Source of the DNA: Rhizopus sp. PT2906
Lineage: Eukaryota > Mucoromycota > Mucoromycetes > Mucorales > Rhizopodaceae
Assembly: GCA_025529335.1 (NCBI GenBank)
Contig: JAMYHX010000561.1
Coordinates: 1 to 25,443, forward strand
Reading direction: 5' to 3'
DNA: 25,443 nt
This document shows positions 8,827-17,873 of the stretch, one piece after another. The notes under the pieces were generated by a model. It made no database searches and was not told the DNA's origin. It saw nothing but the letters and a program-made list of their open reading frames with translations. The position numbers and the translations under genes were made by a program. The stretch's first letter is position 1; every line of letters begins with the position of its first letter.

Positions 8827-9855
8827 ATGGCTAGAGTATGTATAAATATATAATTTTGGATTCATTGGAAAGATGAAAAGAAGAAAGAATAGAAAGATAA
8901 GAGAGAAGGTCGAATATGGATGTGACAGCAATGGATGGATATAGATTCAGTTATATCCATCCATTTCCTACAAAAGTGTGTGTGTGTAACTAGAGTGAAA
9001 ATATATATAGTTGAGGAGTTGAATTTGACATGAAAATGACATGTTATAAACTACAACATGTTCAGCATTTGTACAGTCAATGATACACACACACATATGT
9101 ATATATTTCAACATTCATTATGGTGGAATCTTTTTGCATAGAGAAACATACTATTCTTTCTTCATATTCTCAGCCAATCTCCAATGCTTTAATCATTACG
9201 ACAGTGAAGCTAATTCACAATTTATTGCTATAGTACACCGAATATCAGGTGGTTGGACGCAAGCTTCCTTCCCAACAGGAGCCTTCTCCTAAGCTCTTCC
9301 GTATGCGCATTTTTGCTCCCAACGTTGTTGTTGCCAAGTCTCGCTTCTGGTACTTCTTGAAGAAGCTCCGCAAGGTCAAGAAGGCCGCTGGTGAGATTGT
9401 TGCTGTCAACGAAGTAAAGTAATCGACATACAACAAACAACATCGTATACTCATCATCATTTTAGATCCACGAAAAGCGTCCTGAACAAATCAAGAACTT
9501 TGGTATCTGGATTCGTTATGACTCTCGTTCTGGTACTCACAACATGTACAAGGAATACCGTGCCATGAGCCGTGTTGAAGCTGTTGAGACTTGCTGTAAG
9601 TTTTGATTATATGAATATTATGTAGATATTAACTGTTATGTTATAGACCAAGATATGGCTGCTCGTCATCGTGCTCGTTTCAGATCTGTTCAGATCATTC
9701 GTGTTGCTGAAATCAACGATGCCGATGTTCGTCGTCAATACATCAAGCAACTCTTGACACCTAAGCTCTCTTTTCCCTTGCCTCACCGTATTGTCAAGGC
9801 CGACAAGAAGCACCGTGCTCTCTTCATTGCCAAGAGACCCACCACTTTCTACTAA
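8827..9855 (+). CDS. RPL20: 60S ribosomal protein eL20 (L18a/L20)
   Basis: Four coding exons: 8827-8835, 9234-9413, 9466-9595, 9647-9855, joined by GT-AG introns to 175 aa, the usual fungal length. This is a structural protein of the large cytosolic ribosomal subunit. The first exon codes only for Met-Ala-Arg. Exon 2 continues with EYQVVGRKLP and RMRIFAPNVVVAKSRFWYF, exon 3 has KNFGIWIRYDSRSGTHNMYKEYR, and exon 4 has AARHRARFRS and the C-terminal KFPLPHR-like segment (FPLPHRIV) ending in RPTTFY, all hallmarks of eL20. The first intron (8836-9233, 398 nt) is much longer than other introns in the window and contains a perfect hairpin and GT/CA repeats. The start was chosen because splicing the 3-residue exon to YTEYQVVG reproduces the family N-terminus. 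Codon use is strongly biased (CGT, AAG, GCT), as expected for a highly expressed gene. Confidence 0.95.
8931..8964 (+). repeat. perfect hairpin in RPL20 intron 1
   Basis: ATGGATGGATATA (8931-8943) is followed by an 8-nt loop and its exact reverse complement TATATCCATCCAT (8952-8964). The 13-bp stem lies in the first intron of the ribosomal protein gene, about 95 nt after the donor. A (GT)5 run follows at 8976-8987. No clear C/D or H/ACA snoRNA boxes were found around it. Confidence 0.8.
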
Positions 9856-9960
9856 GTTTCATTACAACATACACATGAAAATAAAACTTGAAGCGCCGAC
9901 ATTGTTCATTGTTCTGCATCCCCCGAAAGAAAAGTTCTATTTTTTTCTTTTTTTCTTATT

Positions 9961-12189
9961 ATGTTTATCATTTCAAAACGAGTCCGTTCGAGTACAACGC
10001 CGATCCTATTCAAGAGACGACTCTTTTCTAATAAATCAAATCAACAAAGCGAGCCAAAGCTCCCAAAAGAACTATTCAGTGCCAATAGATGTCAAGACGA
10101 AGATAATAATGATGCATTCATCTCTTCCTTGTTTTCTAAAGGCGCAACATGGCTACCTAACAAGGTACCATGGCCATCAATAGAGAGCATCAATGTGAAG
10201 TTATCTGAACTTTATCCACAACTATCGATTCAATTGAAAGATGGATATCAAAAATTATGGGACTATTTAACCATGGAGGAGTTTAGAAGGATTGTCGATG
10301 AACTAAGAAAAGAGACCAATGACGTTGATAAATATGTAGAATTAGCACAGGATGCGGTTGTAAGGTAGAGAACTTTTTTTTTCTTTTTATGGAAGCACAA
10401 TTGACATTTGTCTCTGTGTGTGTGTGTCATTTGTCTGTTTGGTTTATAAAACACTGAAATAGAGAAAGCGCCGATCTATCAAAAGAAGAGATTGCATTTA
10501 TCAAAAAGCGAAGGCAGCTTCAGAAGGCAGCATTTGCAAAGTTCATTCGCGAAGACCCATCCAACATTGATGAACGCGATATTCCTATTGTGGGCATAGC
10601 TTCCAGTGGAGGTGGGTATCGTGCAATGCTTGGTTTCACTGGGTATTTGAACGCCATGAAGCAGAGTGGTGTGCTCGACTGCACGATGTACATGGCTGGC
10701 GTCTCAGGATCTTGCTGGTCCATGGCCCTATACTACCACCCTTTTATTCAAGCCGATACACTCAGACTCAAGCAACATCTCGAAGGCCAAGTGAACGTAC
10801 ACTGGGCGAATATGTCACATTTTCTTAATCTGCTGACTGCTAGCCCTCAACATACAAAAACACTATTGAGAGGAATTGTTCAAAGACAACAGCACCATGG
10901 CGAGACCAATCTGGTTGATATCTTTGGCGTGCTTGTTGGCGCGTCTCTGTTTACAGACAACAATCGTGCCTCCTCATTAGGGCTATCTAGCCAACAAACC
11001 CTGATCGAGAATGGTCAAGAGCCATTGCCTATCTACTGTGTGGTGCGTCATGAGATTGGTGCCTCTGAAAGTCTTGTCGCAAAAATGAAAAAATTAAGTG
11101 AGTTCAAATCAAAGAAACTACTGCAGGAAAAAGACGAGGAAGAAAAGATAAAGAAAGATCAGTTGAGTGTCTACCAATGGTTTGAGTTTACACCTTATGA
11201 TATGGGATGTGAAGAACTGGAAGGTAAGAGATAATACTAGCAAGATAAAATGAGACATGTTATGCTTAATTATACATGTGTAGCTTGGATCCCAACGTGG
11301 GCATTTGGGAGACGGTTTAAGCATGGAAGAAATACGGAAAGAGCACCAGAATTATCACTTGATATACTATTAGGGTAAAAAGATATATATATATAGAAGG
11401 TATCTGCATTTCAGTAGTAACATTTTTTTTTCTATCAGCATGTTTGGTTCTGCATTCGCAGCTAGTCTTGTTCACTTTTATCAAGAAGTTCGAAGTATCT
11501 TACCTGCTACAGCAATTGAACGGTTCGATGATACTGTAAAGCAGTATGAGTTATCCATGTCAAGCTTTCATCCAATCTCACCATCATCCTTTCCCAATCC
11601 GTTCTATAAACTATCTGAAAAGACTGCCCAAGGACTATCTCGACCACAGTCGATCATCTCTTCTGAGGAGATATGCCTAATGGATGCTGGCATGGACAAC
11701 AATATACCCTTTTACCCGCTTCTGAGAGAAGGACGCAATGTGGATATCATTATAGCTATTGACTTGAGTGCCGATATTCAAACAGCACCTCATTTTAAAC
11801 GTGCTGAAAGTTATATTAAGCGGAGAGGTATCGATGGTTGGCCACAAGGAGCTGGATGGCCAAAGGAAACCAACAAAAAGTACTCCTTGGGGACATGTAC
11901 AGTGTTTGAAGGAGAATCAAGAGAGGAGATACCCAGCCAGAAAGAAAAACGAAAATCAATCAAATTGGCCTATTTTCCTTTTATTTTGAATGAACGGTAT
12001 GATCCTGAGTTCGACCCTCAAGAGACTGAGTTTTGTAGTACATGGAATTTTGTGTATAGACGAGAACAAGTGCACAAGGTACTTGAGCTGGCAGAACATA
12101 ACTGGTACGATAATGTGGAAATGATGCGCAAGTTACTAAGGGAAACATGGGAACAAAAGAGAAGACAGAGATTAAGACATGAAGAGTAA
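9961..12189 (+). CDS. cytosolic phospholipase A2 / lysophospholipase (PLA2 group IV catalytic domain)
   Basis: Four exons: 9961-10364, 10463-11223, 11284-11374, 11439-12189, giving 668 aa. The enzyme hydrolyses acyl ester bonds of phospholipids or lysophospholipids. Seen: GIASSGGGYRAMLGF (oxyanion loop and Arg), then AGVSGSCWSMA with nucleophile Ser216, and LMDAGMDNNIPFYPLL with dyad partner Asp501. There is no C2 domain; instead the N-terminus (MFIISKRVRSS...FKRRLFSN) is basic and looks like a mitochondrial presequence or membrane-association segment. A region near residues 355-375 is Lys/Glu-rich and probably helical. No secretion signal is apparent, unlike fungal PLB-type lysophospholipases, so an intracellular role is likely. 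The ATG is 105 bp after the RPL20 stop. The donor at 10365 (GTAGAG) is weak, but it is the only one that keeps the frame. Confidence 0.9.
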
Positions 12190-12234
12190 ATAAATACAAG
12201 GCTTTTATTGTAATAGATTGTATGTACATGACTA

Positions 12235-12468
12235 CTATTCATGGTTCTTTATATCACGCATAACAGAAGGATAAAGATCATAGTCTGGTTTTGACCGATT
12301 GTCATTATTATTGTTAATCACAGGTGTTGTCTGTTTAGGGTGATATGTGTAGCATGAAGGTGAATTGTTTCGTTTAAATCGATACAATGCAGGATGAGTC
12401 AGGTCATCTTCTTGTATTGAGTATTCAATAACGGCTGTCGTATTTGAGGTTTCTTTCTTTTGAAGCAT
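12235..12468 (-). CDS. small hypothetical protein (77 aa)
   Basis: A single-exon, hydrophilic frame with an Asn-rich stretch (NNNNDN) and many Tyr residues in the second half. No known domain is recognised. It lies 108 bp downstream of the URC1 stop in tandem and converges on the phospholipase gene, with 45 bp between the two stops. A TATATAAATAAAG-like element about 50-60 nt upstream could serve both as TATA box and as URC1 polyadenylation signal. It may be a real small gene or a chance frame in the URC1 3' region. Confidence 0.35.
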   Translation of the reverse strand: MLQKKETSNTTAVIEYSIQEDDLTHPALYRFKRNNSPSCYTYHPKQTTPVINNNNDNRSKPDYDLYPSVMRDIKNHE

Positions 12469-12576
12469 AGTTAATAAAAAATATCATTTAATTGCGAAAA
12501 TGCTTGGCTTTATTTATATAAATTTAAAGAATATAAACCTTTCGATGGTTTTAATATGGAGTGATTTTATTGTGTA

Positions 12577-14628
12577 CTAATGCTCAATATCTTCCCAGTC
12601 ACGTCCTTTGACCTTTGCAAGATCATTCTCTGTTAACTGTCTTCCAGTAGTAAAATAGCCAGAAGCAATCTTTGCATCAATTTCAACTCTATAATAATCA
12701 TGTATAAGTTATGGACCTTATTGCTCTTCATGTCCTTTTACCTTGAGTCATCCGGAATCAATTCTTCAGGAATAGGCACTCTTTCAAGAATTGGAATACC
12801 GGAACCAACAATGGCGTCATGTTTCTAAAAAGGAAATTAGAAAAAGAGAGGTCAGGCCAAGTGAATAAATTTTACCATATTCGACATGGACTATAAGAAA
12901 TAAGGTGAGTTACTGCTGAATAATACATTGGCTGTAACTTACCATCATGCGATCTATCTTTTGAATTCCTAGCCAATGTAATACATCTGGCATCAGTGCT
13001 TGGAATCGCATATCTTTGACTCCAGCAATACATTCAGTACGTAAAAAGTAGTTGGAGGCTGTATCTCCACCTGCTTGTCGTTTACGAGCATTGTAGACCA
13101 AATACTTGGTCACTTCGCCCAAGGCTCTTCCTTCCTTTCTAACTATACAGGGCATTAGTATATTGCATTTACATATCATTTCTTGGATACTTGCAGTAAA
13201 CAATGACACCCACGCCACCCTGTTGTGCCTGTTTGACACATTCTTCAATACCATAAATCAGGTAAGGCCTACAGGTACAAATATCACTTCCAAATACATC
13301 AGATCCATTACATTCATCATGTACACGAAGGGTCAGCTTCTTAGAGGGATCTTTTTATGATGTGAGATAGGGTCTATGTTATCACATATTTATCCATGTA
13401 TACCTGATATATACTCTGGATTACCAAAAATATATACACTAATACCACCAATAGGAGGTAGATAAACCTTGAGGTCAGGTCTGGTGATCAGTTCAGGATA
13501 CATTCCTCCTGTATCTTCACTATAAACAAAGCGGTTACACGACATATATGCAATTACATAACTGTATGTCTTACAAGAGAGCTCTTCTCAACAAAGACTC
13601 TTCAATACCAAATCGCTTGGCTACTCCAGGCAAGTACCATACAGGTTCAACAGCTGCTTTGGATACTGCTAAATCACCCCTCTGGTTTAATACAATCTTG
13701 CCATCAACCGTCAATGTGCCCTTCTTGACACTCATTTCCATCTCCGCGAGCGTCATATGAGCACGCGTAATGGCGATGGTAGGTCTATTTGGTTATCAAG
13801 GAGATAAGAACTCATCTTTTGTCCTATCTCTTTTCGGTCTTACCTGACATCCAAGCCATTATCGTATTCATCTTTAAATATTTGAGGGGCAATGTGCCCA
13901 AAGGGATCGAGAGAAACGATTTTTTCGGGGTCAAACCAAGAAGGGTGTGGACCCACCTTGTACGTAGGCTCAGTCATGTTGTAGTTTGGTCGATGATTTA
14001 AAGGTAAATCACCAATAGCTACAGCCAAGGCGCGATAGATACAATATGAACCACCATAGGCGCCAATAGCATTTCTACATATAAATTGAGTTTACAGATA
14101 CTGCGCATAGGGGTATACGCCTCGCTTTACCTTTTCTTTATACTTTCTGGATGGCGTGAAGCAATAATGGGCCCTCTTGTCTTGGCATCTGGCGCGCCCC
14201 AGTTTAAAGGAATAGGCTGAATACCTTGTTGAGCAGGATAGGCTAAACAGGGAGAGAAAGTGCTTTTAGTGATGAAACGTTGACGGGAATATTTAAAAAA
14301 CACCTACTCGTTAAGATGACGCGAGTTGGATACATTGTGGTAGTAGGAGTACTAACACTAGTATTAGAACTAGTATTAGCACTAGTACTAGTCTTGGGCA
14401 ACTCATTCGATAGAACATTCATCGATGTAGAAGGGGATATTTGAGGATAAGAAGAGTTGATTGATAACTTTTCAAACTTATTTATATAGAATAAAGATTT
14501 AATTAATCTGTCTTCCCTCCTTTTATCTTACAACTTACTTGTTCAGTCAACCTTAGTTGTTCAGCTCTAAGCGTTTCAATAGTTTGAAGCATACGCTTCA
14601 GAATGGGATCATCTTCATTTACAGTCAT
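12577..14628 (-). CDS. URC1: URC1, GTP cyclohydrolase II-related uracil catabolism protein
   Basis: Eleven exons: 14539-14628, 14308-14467, 14131-14242, 13844-14074, 13575-13784, 13404-13519, 13191-13350, 12943-13138, 12876-12890, 12742-12824, 12577-12688; 494 aa, all phases consistent. Exon 9 is only 15 nt. Urc1 is required for the fungal URC route that uses uracil as a nitrogen source, and it is related to GTP cyclohydrolase II (RibA). Seen: IPLNWGAPD, DPFGHIAPQIFK, DVRPTIAITRAHM, GKIVLNQRGDLAVSKAA, EPVWYLPGVAKRFGI. The GCH-II zinc site is HDEC...FGSDICTC (Cys320, Cys331, Cys333), followed by KKEGRALGE and DVLHWLG. A Ser/Thr/Asn low-complexity linker (about residues 38-65, from ACTAGT-like repeats at 14345-14395) precedes the domain. 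The N-terminal 30 residues look coiled-coil. Acceptors are normal except that of intron 1 (GAAAAG), so the exon 2 start is the least certain junction. It is divergent from the UPRT gene. Confidence 0.92.
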
Positions 14629-14809
14629 AGCAAGTAGAAAGAGAAAGAAAGAAAAAAAGGGGGGAAAGAGTATGTTTGTTTATTTATGCATAAACACGAT
14701 TGTTTATCTCAGGTGACGCATCTAACGACGTAAGCTTTTATGCAAAGGGAAATTAAATACTCACTCTCTTCTTCTTCTTTTTATTTTTATTTTAATCTTT
14801 TTATTATCT
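14629..14809. promoter_or_regulatory. bidirectional URC1/UPRT promoter with GATA-type sites
   Basis: Only 181 bp separate the divergent ATGs. TTATCT (AGATAA on the other strand), the core of fungal GATA factor sites, occurs at 14704-14709 and 14804-14809. A bZIP-like arrangement TGACGCATC...ACGTAA lies near 14714-14734. GATA factors control nitrogen-source genes in fungi, which would suit a uracil-degradation pair. The sites are short and could be chance in AT-rich DNA. Confidence 0.4.
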
Positions 14810-15701
14810 ATGATGACTAACCAAGGTGTTTATGCTAGTCAACATCCGCTTGTTGCTATTAAATTATCTCAATTGAGAGATAAAAATCAACCACCCAAGG
14901 TTGTAAGAGAAGTGATTCACGATTTATCTTGTCTATTGGCTTATGAAGCTACTGCTGATTTGTCTATAGAGAAAAGCGAAATATTGGTAAGGGTGATATT
15001 TATAAATATATACATGTCTTATGGTCTGCATAGTCTTCTTCTCCTTTTGGAACTTATCAACCGGTTTATGTCAAGGATAAAGTAGGGTTAGTTCCTGTTT
15101 TAAGGTCTGGTCTTGGTCTTTTGAACGGTAAAAAAAAAGCAGTAAAGTCAATATTGGGTGAATCTAATTCTCTTTAGGCTTTTTGAATGTATTCCCTGAT
15201 GCGCCCGTCTATCATTTGGGTATCTATCGCGAAAAGGTATCTCGTCAACCGGTAGAATATTATAACAAACTACCTCATGAACCCAATGTCAACCAATGCT
15301 TCGTACTCGACCCTATCATTGCTACGGGTAATACAGCTGTAGCGACTATCAACATATTGAAGGAATGGGGATTAAATGGTTCACAGATAAAGTTTGTTGG
15401 TATTATTGGGGTAAATAAGATAAGAAAAAGTTAATTTAAAGCCGTGATGATGTAACCTCTTTCCCCCCTCTCTTTTTTTTTTTTTTTTTTTGATAGTCAA
15501 AGGAAGGTGTTAAACATCTTCAAAGAGAACATCCAGATGTTCGTCTTCATTTGGCTACTATTGATGACATCTTAGATACCCAAGGGTAAGCCACGTTGAT
15601 ATACCATTCTTTGTCTGTCTATTTATCCTTTTTACTAATTTAGATACATTATTCCTGGCATTGGCGATTCTGGCGATAGATTATGGAACACAATATCATA
15701 G
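14810..15701 (+). CDS. URC6: uracil phosphoribosyltransferase, URC6-type (bacterial Upp-like)
   Basis: Five exons: 14810-14986, 15034-15127, 15178-15410, 15497-15585, 15644-15701, giving 216 aa, the standard UPRT length. The enzyme converts uracil and PRPP to UMP and pyrophosphate; in the URC pathway UPRT activity is needed to channel uracil into degradation. Seen: HPLVAIKLSQLRD at the N-terminus, VGLVPVLRSGLGLL, HLGIYRE, QPVEYYNKLP, and the PRPP loop VLDPIIATGNTA (residues 133-144). The uracil-binding C-terminus is GYIIPGIGDSGDRLW. The pattern is the Upp/URC6 type rather than the classical salvage FUR1. The gene starts ATGATG, so either Met may be used. It is divergent from URC1, and its stop lies 42 bp before the next gene. 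Intron 3 (15411-15496) is T-rich and the longest in this gene. Confidence 0.92.
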
Positions 15702-15743
15702 GCTACTTTTTTTATTTTTTATTTTTTCTCACTAAATAAACAG

Positions 15744-16109
15744 ATGACAACATTAACCATTTACCACAACCCTCAATGTTCCAAGTCTAGAAATGCTCTT
15801 GAATTTTTAGAGAAAAATAAAGAAAAATACAACTACGATATTCAAGTTGTCTTGTACAAGAAGGAGCCCTTGACTCGTCAACAACTCCAAGTTCTCGTTC
15901 AGTCTCTTGATTTATCCCAAGACCAATACACTCGCCTGCTCCGTCCTGAAGCCCAATCATTAGCCAAATCCATGGATGAAGCGATTGATCTTATCGTTCA
16001 AGACCCTGCACGTCTAGAACGTCCTTTCATTATTGATAATCAACGCAAAAAAGCTGCCCTGGGTCGACCTGACCTTACTGATGTCGAAAAGCTGGTTGCC
16101 AGTTTGTGA
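15744..16109 (+). CDS. ArsC/YfgD-type arsenate reductase-like protein
   Basis: Single exon, 121 aa, thioredoxin-fold ArsC family. The N-terminus TLTIYHNPQCSKSRNALEFL places the catalytic Cys at residue 12 in the same context as bacterial ArsC (NPxCxxSRN). Arginines that bind arsenate in this family appear to be matched by RLLRPEA, LERPFI and LGRP. The usual reaction is glutaredoxin-coupled reduction of arsenate to arsenite. Members of the YfgD branch have no proven substrate, so the substrate here is uncertain. Fungi normally use the unrelated Acr2 (Cdc25-like) reductase, so a bacterial-type fold is notable. There is no intron, and the upstream gap is only 42 bp after the UPRT stop. The downstream gap to the mitoribosomal gene is 71 bp. 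No targeting signal is visible. Confidence 0.85.
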   Translation: MTTLTIYHNPQCSKSRNALEFLEKNKEKYNYDIQVVLYKKEPLTRQQLQVLVQSLDLSQDQYTRLLRPEAQSLAKSMDEAIDLIVQDPARLERPFIIDNQRKKAALGRPDLTDVEKLVASL

Positions 16110-16180
16110 CTGACATTAAGCCCCCCTTCCGTCCCCCTCACTCATTTTTGATTTTTTTTTTTTCTTTAAATAAATCAAAC

Positions 16181-16597
16181 ATGCAGCGTTCATTTCAATT
16201 CGTTCGTACTTATGCTACAAAGAGTAAAACACCCAACTTAAAGTTTAAGCCAAGTGTTCCAGTTAAAGAAACAAAACTTGCTGAAGGCATCACATTTATT
16301 GAAAGACAACCTGTTGTCCCTGCTGAACGTCAAGCCACAGCCGCTCCTTTGTTACGTCAAAGAAAGCAATACAACACACTAGGTGATAAAGAAATTAACG
16401 AAATCCGTCAATTAAGAGAATCAGATCCTACTGTTTGGACACGATCAGCATTAGCAAAAAAGTTTGGTTGTTCTGAACTGTTTGTCAGCATGGTCGCTCC
16501 CTTGAAGAATCCAGTTGTGCAGGAGCAAGTTGCTGATCATGGTTATAGACGTCAATTGATTAAAGAGAACAGACAAAGAAGAAAGGCTCTATGGTAA
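16181..16597 (+). CDS. MRPL20: mitochondrial large-subunit ribosomal protein mL58 (MRP-L20 family)
   Basis: Single exon, 138 aa. The first 15-20 residues (MQRSFQFVRTYATKSK) form a basic mitochondrial presequence. The conserved C-terminal part has LGDKEINEIRQLRESDPTVWTR, ALAKKFGCSELFVSMVAP and a basic tail (RQLIKENRQRRKALW). These are characteristic of the fungal MRP-L20 family, a component of the mitochondrial large ribosomal subunit. The ATG at 16181 is preferred over an in-frame ATG at 16106 because that one overlaps the ArsC-like stop and would bury the presequence behind a Pro/Phe-rich leader. Confidence 0.9.
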   Translation: MQRSFQFVRTYATKSKTPNLKFKPSVPVKETKLAEGITFIERQPVVPAERQATAAPLLRQRKQYNTLGDKEINEIRQLRESDPTVWTRSALAKKFGCSELFVSMVAPLKNPVVQEQVADHGYRRQLIKENRQRRKALW

Positions 16598-17403
16598 AAA
16601 GAAAAGAATAACAAGGAAGGAAAGAATATCACCACGCAGAAAGAAAGGGAGAGAAGATGTCAAATGTTATTGTATTTATTTGTATAAAAAAGCAAAAGAG
16701 TCTATTTTAATTAAAGATGATAACCATTTATAGAACAACTTTTTTTTTTTTTTTTTTTTTCTTTTGGAGCAAGTGTGTATCTTTTGTTAACAGACTTGGA
16801 TAGCAATGACACCGAGAAAGGCGAGAAGAGACTGGGTATTAACTGTACTCTAACGGTGTAAAAAAAAAAAAAAAAAAAAGATAGTAAAGAGTCTTGATAA
16901 AGGAAGGAAGGGCGCAAATGGTTTTTCTAACATCGTCCTATCATTGCGTCTTGTTTAATCATGTTTAGTTCTTTTTACTTTATTGTTGACTTATTGAACA
17001 TTTTCAACAAGGTTCTTTTTTTTTTTTGAAGGACCATCACTAACTGACCATTATTTTAGCGGCTAATACTGTTGTCAGTTGCCATTAATAATGAGGCACA
17101 CAACATGACATGTACCTTTTTGTAATCGTCACCTTACATATGTAGATATCACTTTTTTTTTTTGTGGAAATGGTTTATGATAAATCCAGACACACACTTG
17201 AAGTCTTGTTTCACAATCAAGACCTCGCCCAATAAGAATTATGCTTGCGTCACATACTTCACAAAGTTTTTTTTTCCTTGCCTTTCTTTTTCCTTTCCTC
17301 TTTTTTTTTTCCCTTCTTTTCCGCTCTTTAAAGGCTATTTTATTTCCTTTTCTACATCCTTTCTAGTTGATTGTTTACTTTAGATAACAAAAAAAGAAGA
17401 TCA
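16598..17403. other. intergenic, homopolymer-rich
   Basis: No gene is recognised. The stretch contains a T tract at 16740-16760, an A tract at 16860-16879, short T tracts near 17017 and 17153, and a CT-rich pyrimidine block at 17264-17330 just upstream of the next gene. That block is a typical promoter element for fungal genes. The open frames at 16711-16917 (-) and 17162-17383 (+) are low-complexity artefacts. Confidence 0.6.
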
Positions 17404-17870
17404 ATGTATTTTCAAGCTATTGTCAACTCCTTTTGTGGACTTGGACCTTTTTGTTTTAATTTTTCCGACCACGAGTCACATACAGTGCTTGATTTGAAGA
17501 AAAAATTAGAGATAGCAACTTCAGTGAATGCTGACGAGCAGAGGATCAAGACGATGGGCGGGCGACTGCTTAATGATCATGACATATTATTTCAAGACGG
17601 CTTAAAAGAACCAGCCATATTCAACTTGACAGTCAGAATGGTAGGAGGATTACAAAGAAGAGTGATTGAGTCTCATTTACAAGAAACGCGTATAAGGTAA
17701 CAGTGATAACTGTGACGTTTTTATCTTGATATTGATTTAGTAGTCTGGAACAACCGATTAAGAGACAAAAGACAAATACTGATTGTCGACTAAGCTATGA
17801 CACTGGTGCACTTAAAGAGGGCAAAGGCAAACAAAAGCAAACAAGAAAACGTAAATACGACGAAGCATAA
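17404..17870 (+). CDS. ubiquitin-like protein with internal Gly-Gly and basic tail (Sde2-like?)
   Basis: Two exons, 17404-17696 and 17741-17870, give 140 aa. Residues 1-82 read as a ubiquitin-like beta-grasp: an N-terminal strand, the helix TVLDLKKKLEIATSVNADEQ, then RIKTMGGRLLNDHDIL (resembling ubiquitin's second half), ending in the strand NLTVRMVGG with GG at 81-82. After it comes a 58-residue, strongly basic tail with likely nuclear signals (KRQK, TRKRKYDEA). The layout recalls Sde2, a splicing/genome-maintenance factor whose N-terminal ubiquitin fold is cleaved after GG. However, the usual GGKGGFG is absent here (GGLQRRV), so this is only a suggestion. A longer reading starting at a non-ATG codon at 17371 was rejected. 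Its stop is 3 bp from the stop of the convergent gene. Confidence 0.7.
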
Positions 17871-17873
17871 TAT

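Noticed and set aside
16711..17383. Short frames on both strands in homopolymer-rich DNA
   Set aside because: Translations are poly-Phe/Lys low-complexity products.
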